A DNA stretch of 64,000 bases, from assembly GCA_050181835.1 (NCBI GenBank), contig JBFXCU010000010.1, positions 21,679 through 85,678 of the forward strand, written 5' to 3'. The notes below the pieces were generated by a model that saw only the letters and a list, made by a program, of their open reading frames with translations, was not told the DNA's origin and made no database searches. The DNA is from CAILZL01 sp050181835 (GTDB lineage Bacteria; Pseudomonadota; Gammaproteobacteria; Steroidobacterales; Steroidobacteraceae). Both the position numbers and the translations under genes were made by a program. Of this stretch, positions 49,500 to 59,036 are shown piece by piece (the first letter of the stretch is position 1; each line of letters starts with the position of its first letter).

Positions 49500-51128
49500 A
49501 TGTCCACTACTCTGCGTATTGCACTGGCTCAACTCAATATTCCGGTCGGCGATGTCGATGGCAATGTTGAACGCGTTATCAAAACAACTGCGGCTGCTCG
49601 CGATCAGCTTGCCGCTGATCTGGTGCTATTTCCGGAGCTGACGCTAACCGGGTATCCACCTGAAGATCTACTGTTTCATGCCGGAGTAAGGCGTCAAGTG
49701 ATTAATGGTCTGGAGCGGCTGCGTACTGAGCTGCGGGGTATCACCGCGTTGGTAGGGTATCCAGAATATGAGGAGCTACGCATCTACAATGCATGCTGCA
49801 TGCTGCGTGATGGCGAGATGCTGCTAAATTATCGTAAGCGTGAGCTGCCCAATTACAAAGTGTTTGATGAGAAGCGTTACTTCACACCTGGTGCTGATGC
49901 CGGGGTGCTGGACATCAAGGGTATTCGTGTCGCGACGCTGATTTGCGAGGATATATGGGAATCTGCGGCGGTGCTTGCTGCCAAGCAGGCGGGCGCACAG
50001 CTAATCGTGATCATCAATGGTTCACCGTATTCACTTAACTATCAACAGCGTCGTGAGGAAACAGTACGTAAACGCATTGCGGAAGTGGGCCTGCCGGTGG
50101 TGTATCTGAATCTACTCGGTGGTCAGGATGAATTGGTGTTTGATGGCAATTCATTTGTGATGAATGCGCGCGGCGAGATTGTGCAGCGCATGCCTCCCTT
50201 CAAAGAAGGCTTGTATCCGGTGGATATTGATGTCGTCAATGGTGTGGTTGAACCACGCCCCGGTTTCATTGAGCCGCTTTATGCGGAAGAAGCCAGTGTC
50301 TACGGTGCGTTGGTACTGGGTGTGCGTGATTACGTAGAAAAGCATGGTTTTCCCGGTGTGGTGATTGGCTTGTCGGGTGGTATTGATTCAGCATTGACCT
50401 TGGCATTGGCAGTGGATGCCATTGGTGCTGAACGCGTACACGCAGTCATGATGCCGTCGCAATACACCTCGCAACTGAGTCTGGATGAAGCGGCGGCGCA
50501 GGCCCATCAGCTGGGCGTGCGCTACGACATCATTCCTATCAAAGACATGTTTGATTCGGTGCAGGCTGCGCTTAAGGAGTTGTTTGTCGGTGAGAAGCCC
50601 GACGCGACCGAAGAAAATATTCAGGCGCGGTGTCGCGGCATCTTGTTGATGGCGATTTCCAACAAGCAAGGCAAAATGGTACTGACCACTGGTAACAAAA
50701 GCGAATTGTCAGTGGGTTATGCGACGTTGTACGGTGACATGGCGGGTGGCTTCGCGCCGATCAAGGATTGCAGTAAGTTGATGGTGTATCGATTGGCACG
50801 TTTCCGCAATGCACGGTCGCCAGCGATTCCGCAAAAAGTAATTGATCGGCCACCATCGGCGGAGTTGCGTCCGGACCAGAAAGATACGGACTCGTTACCA
50901 CCCTATGAAATTCTCGATGCCATTCTGGAATTATTCATCGAGTCGGATTTGTCCGTTGATGAAATCGCTGCCAAAGGTTACGACCGCGAAGTAGTGGGAC
51001 GGATATTGCAGATGGTGAAGCGCAACGAGTACAAGCGTCGTCAGGCACCGCCGGGTATTCGTGTTAGCAATCGCGCCTTTGGTCGCGACTGGCGTTACCC
51101 GATCACCTCTGGCTACAAGAGCCAGTAA
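49500..51128 (+). CDS. nadE: Glutamine-dependent NAD+ synthetase
   Basis: Amidates nicotinic acid adenine dinucleotide to NAD+ with ammonia from glutamine. 542 residues in two domains: an N-terminal nitrilase-type glutaminase with Glu in LVLFPELTLTGYPPEDLLFH, Lys in YRKRELPNYKVFDEKRYF and Cys in ATLICEDIWESAAVLA; and a C-terminal synthetase with the ATP loop VIGLSGGIDSALTLALAVDA and MVLTTGNKSELSVGYATLYG. Both active sites are intact. The E. coli enzyme lacks the glutaminase domain. Confidence 0.96.
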   Translation: MSTTLRIALAQLNIPVGDVDGNVERVIKTTAAARDQLAADLVLFPELTLTGYPPEDLLFHAGVRRQVINGLERLRTELRGITALVGYPEYEELRIYNACCMLRDGEMLLNYRKRELPNYKVFDEKRYFTPGADAGVLDIKGIRVATLICEDIWESAAVLAAKQAGAQLIVIINGSPYSLNYQQRREETVRKRIAEVGLPVVYLNLLGGQDELVFDGNSFVMNARGEIVQRMPPFKEGLYPVDIDVVNGVVEPRPGFIEPLYAEEASVYGALVLGVRDYVEKHGFPGVVIGLSGGIDSALTLALAVDAIGAERVHAVMMPSQYTSQLSLDEAAAQAHQLGVRYDIIPIKDMFDSVQAALKELFVGEKPDATEENIQARCRGILLMAISNKQGKMVLTTGNKSELSVGYATLYGDMAGGFAPIKDCSKLMVYRLARFRNARSPAIPQKVIDRPPSAELRPDQKDTDSLPPYEILDAILELFIESDLSVDEIAAKGYDREVVGRILQMVKRNEYKRRQAPPGIRVSNRAFGRDWRYPITSGYKSQ

Positions 51129-51140
51129 TCGCGTGCGGGG

Positions 51141-53405
51141 CTAGAAACGAAGGCGCAAGCCGAGAATGGGTATCAGCGCCGTCTCGCTCTCGGTATGAAC
51201 TGAGAGCCTAGCAGTGCTGCTGACCTCTACTTCCTGACAGCAGTCATTGCTGCTGCTTAATGCGTTACGTAGTTCTAAGGATAAATCCAACTGCATGTTA
51301 TCGAGCTGCACTTGGTATTCAGCGCGCGTGGCCAGTGATAAGTAATTCTGGTAGCGCGCCGAATTGCGTTTACCCAGGGTGGCCTGTGTTTGATCTGCAT
51401 TGAACAACAATGGTGTGTAGACCCAGCCGCTATGCCATTGCGCGTTGCTGGAGAACTGCCAGTTTTTCACTGACCATTTGCCACCAAGGGTAACGGCATG
51501 GGGTTGATCCCAACTGCGGCGCACATACTGACCGCCGATCTGATCTTCCACTTTTGACCAGCTGTAACTTAGCCACCAGTCATGACCATCTGGCGTACTT
51601 GATCTGAGAGAAATTTCAATGCCGTTGGCACGTGAGCGCAAGCTGTCAACGCTTAGGTAATCCACTTCCAGTTCACTCGCCAGCGTTACAACGCTTAATA
51701 GATTTTCAGTGCGTACATGTAACTGCGAGCCCCGCTTATCATAGACTTCGATGCGAAATTGCAATTGTGGTGACAAGGCATGATTCAATCCGATGATGCT
51801 TTGCTGCATGCTCTCTGGTCGAAACCGGGCGGTGACTGTGTCAAGTTTTTCAGGGGTTTGCAGTGCCTGTGCCTGTACATAACGACCAATGCTGAGGTGT
51901 ACTTGCGAGGCAGGGTTAATTGCGTATTGCAGGTTCAGCCGTGGACTTAAACGGCTGCTGTGTTGCAAAAATGGATAAACGTCGTAGCGCAAACCGAGTT
52001 GCGTTTGCCAGTTGCCATGCTGCTGCTGTGCTTCAAGATACGCTGCATAATCCCAGTTCTGTAAGGTGCCAGTATCAATTTGCTGTACTTGGGCTGGCTT
52101 GGCGAAGGTATTACTCAGTGGTGCCAGGTAGTTGGCGTCAGTGCGGTAATCCCAGCGGTTATTGGTATGATTTATCCGCAGTCCGGCTTGCCAATGCTGT
52201 TCGCTGGTTTGCAGATCAATGCTGCTATCAAGGGTCCATAGTTGCGTATCACGCCGTTCGCTTAGTTGTCCGCTATTAATACGTTCATGTTCGGTGCTGG
52301 CCTGACGACGCGTGGCCAGTTCGACATGGGAAAGTTGCATGCGATAGCTCGCCGACCCACTGAGCGCCTGCTGCCAACCCAGCCAAATATAGTTGTCATG
52401 ATTGCTGACCCGTGCGCGCTGGCCGGTCACGTTGGTTTGCAGCGTTAAGTCATCATTCAGTCGCAGTGCACCCACACGTAATTCGCCATCGCCTAGTTGG
52501 TAGCGATGCCGCAGTAGCAGGTCATCAAATTCAGGTTCGCCCAGATTGGCTTCAATGTTGCGCAACACAACCGGAATATTGCTGCGTCGATAGCCTAGTA
52601 GCCAATGGCCTGCCTGCTCATGGTAACTGCCGCTGCCAAATACACTGGTGTAGAGCAGGCTGGCGCCCAATGAGTACTGATTGTCAATCGTCTCGCGTGC
52701 CGCGAGGTCAATTACAGCAGCATTGTGATTGCCGAACTGTACCGGATATGCGCCGCTATAAAAGTTCAATGATTGCACCCAGTCGGGGTCCAGCAAACCG
52801 AATAAGCCTTGAAAATTTTTCAGATGCACGGGTTTGTACAGCTCTACATTATCAAAGCGATACAATGTTTCGTCCTCGTAGCCACCTCTGACATGCGCTA
52901 ATGTGGATAGCGAATTGCTGGCGGCCCCGGGAAGTAATTGCACATTGCGTAGTACGTCCTGTTCAGTGCCGGCGCTATTTTCCAGTAACGACTGTGACAA
53001 GCTGGTGACCTGCGCGGGTGACTCGCGCGTCAATTGGTAACGACTGGCGTAGGCGATGACTTCCTGTAATGGTGTCTCAGTAGATACAGTGGGATTACTG
53101 TTTGCAGGTGCGGCACGCACAATGGCGTAACCCGCGCTGGCAGGTTGTAATTCCTTGAGTGCCAAGCCCAGCGCCTGTAATGCGCTGCGTAAGCGTTGTA
53201 ACTGCAAACCGGCAGGCGGCTCAATGCTCACAATCAGTTCATCGCTAACTACTTGGGTGCTGTATAGCAGTGGCAGACCTTGCGCCTGTACTTCATTGAG
53301 GATACTGCTTAGCTTGCGACCGACCCACGGGCCATCAGCCAGAGCTAGCTGGGTGGTGGCCAGTAGAATAAGCAGTGTTTTTACAGCTGTTGAGTGTGAC
53401 AACAT
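51141..53405 (-). CDS. TonB-dependent receptor with N-terminal signalling (STN) domain
   Basis: 754 residues: signal peptide (about 1-24), an STN domain directly after it (KLSSILNEVQAQGLPLLYST ... LRSALQALGLALKELQ), a plug domain (about 110-230; LRNVQLLPGAASNSLSTLAH, VRGGYEDETLYRFDNVELYK), and a 22-strand-type barrel ending in LGLRLRF with a terminal Phe. It should take up a ligand across the outer membrane and report occupancy to the adjacent FecR. The ligand cannot be inferred; no siderophore or haem genes are nearby. ATG 53405 is chosen for the signal peptide. Confidence 0.88.
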   Translation of the reverse strand: MLSHSTAVKTLLILLATTQLALADGPWVGRKLSSILNEVQAQGLPLLYSTQVVSDELIVSIEPPAGLQLQRLRSALQALGLALKELQPASAGYAIVRAAPANSNPTVSTETPLQEVIAYASRYQLTRESPAQVTSLSQSLLENSAGTEQDVLRNVQLLPGAASNSLSTLAHVRGGYEDETLYRFDNVELYKPVHLKNFQGLFGLLDPDWVQSLNFYSGAYPVQFGNHNAAVIDLAARETIDNQYSLGASLLYTSVFGSGSYHEQAGHWLLGYRRSNIPVVLRNIEANLGEPEFDDLLLRHRYQLGDGELRVGALRLNDDLTLQTNVTGQRARVSNHDNYIWLGWQQALSGSASYRMQLSHVELATRRQASTEHERINSGQLSERRDTQLWTLDSSIDLQTSEQHWQAGLRINHTNNRWDYRTDANYLAPLSNTFAKPAQVQQIDTGTLQNWDYAAYLEAQQQHGNWQTQLGLRYDVYPFLQHSSRLSPRLNLQYAINPASQVHLSIGRYVQAQALQTPEKLDTVTARFRPESMQQSIIGLNHALSPQLQFRIEVYDKRGSQLHVRTENLLSVVTLASELEVDYLSVDSLRSRANGIEISLRSSTPDGHDWWLSYSWSKVEDQIGGQYVRRSWDQPHAVTLGGKWSVKNWQFSSNAQWHSGWVYTPLLFNADQTQATLGKRNSARYQNYLSLATRAEYQVQLDNMQLDLSLELRNALSSSNDCCQEVEVSSTARLSVHTESETALIPILGLRLRF

Positions 53406-53482
53406 CGGGATGCTGTGCCAGAGATGCACGCATCCTAACAGTTCAATAAATTAGCCGCATTTAACAATGCGGCCTTGGTCAA

Positions 53483-54466
53483 TTATTGTTGCGAGACGAC
53501 CAGTTGCGCACCCTGAATCGAAGCGCGAAGGTCGGTCGTCGCCAACACTACTTGCATGGCTTGTAACGGTGCCATGCGAGTGCTGTGACCATGCAATACA
53601 GTCGTGTTGGCAGCAGCCTGTGCAGCGACACTCGTGTAACGTAGTTGGTAGCCTGTTGCATCGGCGACCCATTGTAAAAAGTCGGCAACGTTGCGATTTT
53701 CTACCACAAAAGGCTCAATCAGCATGTCAACCCACTGCCAGCTGGCGTCATCGTTAGCGAGGGGCGTGCGTACGCTGTGGCCATTGGCATCCATATGCAC
53801 TTGTTCACTGCTATAAACTGACACGGGCGCGTTCGTGGCATCGTGAATGCTGGCCTGGCCGCTGCGTACGGCCACTATCAAGCCACTGCTGCTGGTACTG
53901 ACCTGGTACTGGGTACCCACATGAGTAACCTGCGCGAGGGGCGTATGAATGACTAATTCGGCAGCGTTGTTATGGCTATCTACATATAGTGCGCCTCGCA
54001 ACAGCTGTAGCTCATGGTCATTAAGCCAGCGCAATTCACTGGCGGCGGCCACTCGCAAACTGATGCCGGTGCTGGTCGTAATACGTGCGCCGCTCTCGGC
54101 TGCAGTGAGCAGTAATTCGTTGGCATGAATCGATTGTGTTGTACTGGCACTGAGCTGATTGAGTTGTGCGCTGCCGCTCAGGTGATTAATTTCAGCGAGC
54201 ACGGTACTTGATGTACTGGCTAACTCCGCTGTCGGTTTGCTGGTCTGCCAGCTAACACTGATGATGCCAACGATGGCGATCAGCACGCTAGCCGCTGCCA
54301 GCCAGCGTATGTGCTGGTGCCTGCGGCGTTGTTGTAGCAGTTGTAACCATTCGCCATGCGCGGCTTCTCGTACTTGTTCGGTCACTGCAGCGGGTGCGCC
54401 GCGACGTGGCCCGGCCTGACTGATCAGCTTAGCTAGCGATGGGTCTTCGATATATGGGCCGCTCAT
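53483..54466 (-). CDS. FecR-family anti-sigma / sigma regulator
   Basis: 327 residues: cytoplasmic N-terminus (about 1-70), one membrane helix (about 73-92, WLAAASVLIAIVGIISVSWQ), a periplasmic FecR domain (LRVAAASELRWLNDHELQLL; LVIHTPLAQVTHVGTQYQVS), and a C-terminal STN-like domain (FVVENRNVADFLQWVADATG to LRASIQGAQLVV). It would relay the receptor signal to the sigma factor. The ATG overlaps the sigma gene stop (ATGA) with AGGAGG upstream. Confidence 0.9.
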   Translation of the reverse strand: MSGPYIEDPSLAKLISQAGPRRGAPAAVTEQVREAAHGEWLQLLQQRRRHQHIRWLAAASVLIAIVGIISVSWQTSKPTAELASTSSTVLAEINHLSGSAQLNQLSASTTQSIHANELLLTAAESGARITTSTGISLRVAAASELRWLNDHELQLLRGALYVDSHNNAAELVIHTPLAQVTHVGTQYQVSTSSSGLIVAVRSGQASIHDATNAPVSVYSSEQVHMDANGHSVRTPLANDDASWQWVDMLIEPFVVENRNVADFLQWVADATGYQLRYTSVAAQAAANTTVLHGHSTRMAPLQAMQVVLATTDLRASIQGAQLVVSQQ

Positions 54467-55089
54467 GACTGGCCTCCTGATCCAATGGGTTGATCGAATA
54501 TTTGTGATGCGGAGTGCGCTCCATACAGATCTTCAAACAATTCACGGAACGCCAGTCGCGCCCGTTGCAACAGTGATTGCGCGGCAGCATGCTGGACGCC
54601 TAGGCGACTGGCTATTTCCTCTACCGACGAGCCTTCTACATACTTCCATTCCAGCGCGTTGCCATAGTGTGCTGGCAGTTGATCCAGCACCACTTGAATC
54701 AGGCGCGACACTTCGGTGCGACGTGCCATCAGTTCGGGATTGGAGTCGGGTGCTGCCATGACTTCGAGAGCGGCTTGTACATGCGGGTCATCTTCGATGG
54801 GCACAAAGCGCCGCGCCCGACGACCCTGCTGTTCAAAGTACTCACTTAATTGCGAGCGACAGATCTGGCACAGCCAGGTAAACAGGGCCGCTTCACCGCG
54901 ATAGCCGGCGATATTACGCAGTGCCCGGCACAGGGTTTCTTGCACAACATCCTTGGCAGCATCGGCATCATTCATACGTGTCATGGCAAATCGGTACAGG
55001 CGATCAAAATTTGCAGTGAAAAACTCATCGAACGCGCGCTGCTCGCCCTTGAGCAGGCGTGTCACGAGGCGTCGATCTTCAAAATGCAT
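54463..55089 (-). CDS. ECF-type RNA polymerase sigma factor
   Basis: 208 residues of the sigma-70 ECF class: region 2 in FDEFFTANFDRLYRFAMTRM and AAKDVVQETLCRALRNIAGY, a linker of about 45 residues, and region 4 helix-turn-helix in QLPAHYGNALEWKYVEGSSV and EEIASRLGVQHAAAQSLLQR. It is first in a minus-strand unit with the FecR and TonB-receptor genes, so it probably drives that receptor gene. ATG 55089 is chosen over a TTG 12 bases earlier. Confidence 0.92.
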   Translation of the reverse strand: MHFEDRRLVTRLLKGEQRAFDEFFTANFDRLYRFAMTRMNDADAAKDVVQETLCRALRNIAGYRGEAALFTWLCQICRSQLSEYFEQQGRRARRFVPIEDDPHVQAALEVMAAPDSNPELMARRTEVSRLIQVVLDQLPAHYGNALEWKYVEGSSVEEIASRLGVQHAAAQSLLQRARLAFRELFEDLYGAHSASQIFDQPIGSGGQS

Positions 55090-55268
55090 GAGTGGATCCA
55101 AATTGGGTCAGCAAAACAGGTGCGCAGTCGTTGCCAGCTACTGCATAAGACAGGTGATGACTGAGAATTCAATCGCGCCCGCAGAATTTATTCCGATTGT
55201 AAAGCAGGTGTAAGACGCTCAAATCAGTTATATATCTAAACGTTGGTAGCTGGAGTGCTCGGTTCATC

Positions 55269-56981
55269 GTGAAATTTGCAAGGCCAGACATTACTTCTGT
55301 GTATTTAACCTGCTGTATCGCTGAGGTATTTCTGGCTGTGCCTTGTCTGGTCGTCGCGCAAGACCTGCCTACAATGGAAGAGCCGGACTCCTTGTCGGTG
55401 GCCGTTAATCAGGTATTGCCAAGTGATGATCAGCTAGAGGCGGCGGGTGCGCGCATCGGTAATGTTGAGATCAATGTCGAGGATGTGTTTGATCCCAATA
55501 ATCCCAAGGAGAGGGGTATCGGTTATCGAGCTGCCAATTATCTGCACATCAATACTCGCGAGTCGACTGTTCAGACACAGCTACTGTTCAAGAGCGGTGA
55601 TCTGTATTCACGGCATGTGCTTGATGAAACAGCGCGAAATCTGCGCGCACGCAAGTACCTGGTAGAAGCGCGCGTAATGCCATTGCGGTATCACGCCGAC
55701 ACGAATTCAGTCGATTTACTGGTACGAGTGAAGGATAACTGGACGCTCAATCCGGGTGGTTCATTTGGTCGCAGTGGCGGTGAGAACAGCAGTGGATTGC
55801 AACTTGACGAAGGCAATCTTTTTGGCTTTGGTAAAGCGGTATCGGTTGACTACGTCAAGGATGTGGATCGCAATGCTTGGAAGTTCGCTTATCGCGATCC
55901 GAATTTGCTGAGTACTCGCTGGGAGATGCAGGCGCGCTATCAACAGGCAAGCGATGGTGGGCTACGTGATTTGTTGTTAGCGCATCCATTTTACTCGCTG
56001 AACACACGTTGGAGCGCTGCCTTCAATGTAGCCGATGCAACGCGTACTGATCGACGCTATTCGCAGGGAGTAGTGATTGATCAGTATAGAACCGATTTGA
56101 ATAATCTTGAGGTTCAAGGGGGCTGGTCAACTGGACTGCGTGTACATGGGGATGGGCCGGGATGGGTGCAACGTTGGTCGTTGGGGTGGACGCAAGATCA
56201 ACAGCGCTACTCTGAAGATCCGTCGTTGGGCACAACGCTGCTGCCAGCCAATCAGCAACTGCGGTATCCATGGCTTGGTTTGTCTTGGTTCGAGGATCGG
56301 TACCGTGTGACGCATAATCGTGATCAGATTACCCGCACTGAAGACGTCTATATGGGGCGTGCGCTGAATCTGCGAATTGGCTACGCGTCTGAGTCATGGG
56401 GTGCGGATCGCAATGCTGTGATTGTGGGCGTGCATTTACAGGATGCCTACCAGCTTGGGGAGCGACACACCCTGTTTGTAGATGTTGGACTGGATGGGCG
56501 GCGCGAGTCGAATACCTGGCAGGGCACACTCTTCAGTAGTGGCCTGCGTTATGACTGGCAACAAGGTCGCAATCACATCCTGGTGATTAAATTCGACACT
56601 GCTCATACCGAAAATCCGGATGACTCCCAGCAAATACATCTAGGAAGCGATGAAGGGTTGCGGGGTTATCCGCTGCGCTATCGCAGTGGCACACAACGTA
56701 GCGTGCTGCAAATCGAACAGCGTGCTTATACCGATTGGCAGATATTGCGCCTGCTGAGTGTCGGCGGGGCGGCGTTTGTCGATGTCGGACGGATTCGTGG
56801 TGGCGAGTCTGTCATGCCCGGGTTAAAGCGTACTTTTACCGATGTGGGCCTTGGCGCGCGCTTAGGTAATATCCGCTCCAGTCGCGGCGATGTGTTTCAT
56901 CTGGATCTTGCTTATCCCATTGATGCTGTCGACAGCGAACGTAAGCTACAGTTCTCAATTACCACCAAGGCGTCTTTTTAG
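55269..56981 (+). CDS. Omp85/BamA-family outer-membrane protein
   Basis: 570 residues: signal peptide (about 1-30, ending VVAQ), a POTRA-like region (about 65-160; RESTVQTQLLFKSGDLYSRH, VLDETARNLRARKYLVEARV), and a C-terminal beta-barrel with the conserved LRGYPLRYRSGTQRSVLQIE (the (V/L)RG(Y/F) motif of Omp85 loop 6), ending KASF. One or two POTRA repeats rather than five, so it is not BamA itself. Function unknown. It starts with GTG and is divergent from the sigma factor gene, sharing a 179-base upstream region. Confidence 0.82.
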   Translation: MKFARPDITSVYLTCCIAEVFLAVPCLVVAQDLPTMEEPDSLSVAVNQVLPSDDQLEAAGARIGNVEINVEDVFDPNNPKERGIGYRAANYLHINTRESTVQTQLLFKSGDLYSRHVLDETARNLRARKYLVEARVMPLRYHADTNSVDLLVRVKDNWTLNPGGSFGRSGGENSSGLQLDEGNLFGFGKAVSVDYVKDVDRNAWKFAYRDPNLLSTRWEMQARYQQASDGGLRDLLLAHPFYSLNTRWSAAFNVADATRTDRRYSQGVVIDQYRTDLNNLEVQGGWSTGLRVHGDGPGWVQRWSLGWTQDQQRYSEDPSLGTTLLPANQQLRYPWLGLSWFEDRYRVTHNRDQITRTEDVYMGRALNLRIGYASESWGADRNAVIVGVHLQDAYQLGERHTLFVDVGLDGRRESNTWQGTLFSSGLRYDWQQGRNHILVIKFDTAHTENPDDSQQIHLGSDEGLRGYPLRYRSGTQRSVLQIEQRAYTDWQILRLLSVGGAAFVDVGRIRGGESVMPGLKRTFTDVGLGARLGNIRSSRGDVFHLDLAYPIDAVDSERKLQFSITTKASF

Positions 56982-57061
56982 CGCGCATAAAAGCTGGGCT
57001 GTAGCGAATCAGTTATAGTCACATGGCAAATAGAAGGTGAATGATTCACACAGGAGGCGAT

Positions 57062-57496
57062 ATGCCGGGCTGGGGCTGGTTAGTAATTGGTGTGTTGTTG
57101 TTTAGCACCGAGATGTTTCTGATCGACGCGCAGTTTTATCTGGTGTTTCTCGGCGCGTCAGCGCTGGTGGTTGGCTTGCTGGGCTGGGCGGGAGTCCCCC
57201 TACCTGCAGCAGCGCAGTGGGTGCTGTTCGCTGTGTTAGCGGTGTTGGCCATGCTCACCTTTCGCAAGCGCTTGTACGATCAATTGCGCAAACCGCAGAA
57301 CACCATGCCGGATTCATTGACGGTAGGTGATCGGCTGCAATTACCTGGCGCGCTAGCACCGGGACAAAGTTGTCGTGTTGAATACCGTGGCTCCAGCTGG
57401 ACGGCGCGCAATGTTGGTTCGAATACACTAAGCGGTGAGGTGATCATCGATAGGGTTGATGGACTGACTTTGCTGGTGCAGGGCAACGCAAGCTGA
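57062..57496 (+). CDS. NfeD family membrane protein
   Basis: 144 residues: two or three membrane helices in the first ~70 residues (WGWLVIGVLLFSTEMFLIDA; AQWVLFAVLAVLAML) and a C-terminal OB-fold (LTVGDRLQLPGALAPGQSCR, VEYRGSSWTARNVG). This is the short NfeD form that accompanies stomatin-like proteins. The ATG at 57062 follows AGGAGG; an ATG at 57041 would add seven residues. 37 bases upstream of the SPFH gene. Confidence 0.92.
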   Translation: MPGWGWLVIGVLLFSTEMFLIDAQFYLVFLGASALVVGLLGWAGVPLPAAAQWVLFAVLAVLAMLTFRKRLYDQLRKPQNTMPDSLTVGDRLQLPGALAPGQSCRVEYRGSSWTARNVGSNTLSGEVIIDRVDGLTLLVQGNAS

Positions 57497-57533
57497 TTTG
57501 CACATCTGATCAAACATTGGAGTTGGGGGAAGC

Positions 57534-58472
57534 ATGGAAAATCCATATCTATTTGTAGCGTTGGCAATTGCTGTTCTGGTTGTCATTATCTTGGTCAAAA
57601 CTGCCACTGTGGTGCCACAACAGAGCGCCTTCATTGTGGAGACTTTGGGGCGTTATAATCGTACCTTGCAAGCGGGTTTTCATATCTTGTTTCCCTTTGT
57701 TGATCGCATTGCCTACAAACACAACCTGAAAGAACAGGCGATGGATATTCCAGAACAGATATGTATCACTAAGGACAATGTGCAGGTGGGCGTGGATGGC
57801 GTCTTGTATCTGCAAGTGTTGGATGCGCGCATGGCCTCTTATGGGATTACCAATTATCAGTTCGCCATTATTCAATTAGCACAAACTACCTTGCGTAGTG
57901 AAATCGGCAAGATTGACCTTGATCGTACCTTTGAAGAGCGCGGCACCATCAATGCCAATGTGGTCAGTGAACTCGACAAGGCTTCAGCCGCTTGGGGTGT
58001 GAAAGTGTTGCGTTATGAGATCAAGAACATTAATCCACCTGCGGACATTCTGCATGCCATGGAAAAACAGATGCGTGCCGAGCGTGAGAAGCGCGCAGTG
58101 GTGCTAACCTCAGAAGGCGAGCGCGATGCCAAGATTAATCAAGCCGAAGGCGAGAAACAGCGGGTCATCAAGCAATCTGAAGCCAACAAACAACAGCAGA
58201 TTAATGAAGCTCAAGGTAAGGCATCTGCCATTCTCGCAGTGGCCACTGCTACTGCCGAGGGCCTGCGTCAGGTGGGTGAGGCGCTCAGCGGTCGAGGTGG
58301 TATGGAAGCCATGCAGTTGCGCGTGGCCGAAGAATACGTGAAGCAATTCGGCACGCTGGCAAGCCAAGCGCAAAGTACCTTGGTGGTTCCAGCGAACCTC
58401 TCTGACATTGCGGGCATGATCACCATGGCCACCAATGTCATCAAACAGCAAAGCGCGAGCAAGTCAGGTTGA
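57534..58472 (+). CDS. SPFH/stomatin-like protein (QmcA type)
   Basis: 312 residues: N-terminal membrane anchor (about 4-22), an SPFH/band 7 domain (VVPQQSAFIVETLGRYNRTL, QICITKDNVQVGVDGVLYLQ, RSEIGKIDLDRTFEERGTIN), and a long C-terminal helix (MRAEREKRAVVLTSEGERDA, INQAEGEKQRVIKQSEANKQ). Such proteins form membrane cages or microdomains with NfeD partners and often affect FtsH proteolysis; the exact role here is unknown. Followed at once by the DOMON-like gene. Confidence 0.93.
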   Translation: MENPYLFVALAIAVLVVIILVKTATVVPQQSAFIVETLGRYNRTLQAGFHILFPFVDRIAYKHNLKEQAMDIPEQICITKDNVQVGVDGVLYLQVLDARMASYGITNYQFAIIQLAQTTLRSEIGKIDLDRTFEERGTINANVVSELDKASAAWGVKVLRYEIKNINPPADILHAMEKQMRAEREKRAVVLTSEGERDAKINQAEGEKQRVIKQSEANKQQQINEAQGKASAILAVATATAEGLRQVGEALSGRGGMEAMQLRVAEEYVKQFGTLASQAQSTLVVPANLSDIAGMITMATNVIKQQSASKSG

Positions 58473-58474
58473 GT

Positions 58475-59023
58475 GTGAGTGATATTGCAGCAGTACAGCA
58501 CGCAACGCTGCACTGTCATCCGATCAGTGCCGCCATGGGTGTTGACGATATTCACATCACCGTACAGCGACCAGCTGCGCACCTGTTGCAATTGAGTTAT
58601 CAGGTGCTAGGTAAATTGAGTGAATTACGTATTCCTGCAATTTCAGCGCCGCAGCGTTGCGATGAATTGTGGCGACATACTTGCGCTGAGTTGTTTGTTA
58701 CCGTGCCTGATGCTGAGCTCTATCATGAGTTTAACTTCTCGCCTTCTGCTCACTGGGCGGCGTATGAGTTCACGGCGTATCGTCAGGACATGAGAGCTGC
58801 CGATTGCGCCGCACCGCTAATTGAAGTGATGCAGGCCGAACGCCAATTGCTGATAAAGGTGCAGGTGCGACTGCCTGTACAGCTCGTAACTCACCAGCAC
58901 TTGCAGTTGGGATTTAGCATGGTAATTGAAACGATGATGAATCAATGTGCGTATTGGGCGCTGACACATAGTACGGATCACCCTGACTTTCATCGTCGGG
59001 ATAATTTTATTATGACGATATAA
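58475..59023 (+). CDS. DOMON-like domain protein
   Basis: 182 residues without signal peptide or membrane helix. The phrases CDELWRHTCAELFVTVPDAE, YHEFNFSPSAHWAAYEF and the ending STDHPDFHRRDNFIMTI match the DOMON-like proteins (beta-sandwich ligand-binding fold) found as separate cytoplasmic proteins in proteobacteria. The ligand is unknown. The start is GTG 58475 (used) or TTG 58469, which overlaps the SPFH stop. Its 13-base distance to the NamZ-type gene suggests a shared role with it. Confidence 0.8.
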   Translation: MSDIAAVQHATLHCHPISAAMGVDDIHITVQRPAAHLLQLSYQVLGKLSELRIPAISAPQRCDELWRHTCAELFVTVPDAELYHEFNFSPSAHWAAYEFTAYRQDMRAADCAAPLIEVMQAERQLLIKVQVRLPVQLVTHQHLQLGFSMVIETMMNQCAYWALTHSTDHPDFHRRDNFIMTI

Positions 59024-59036
59024 ATTGAATTGAGTG

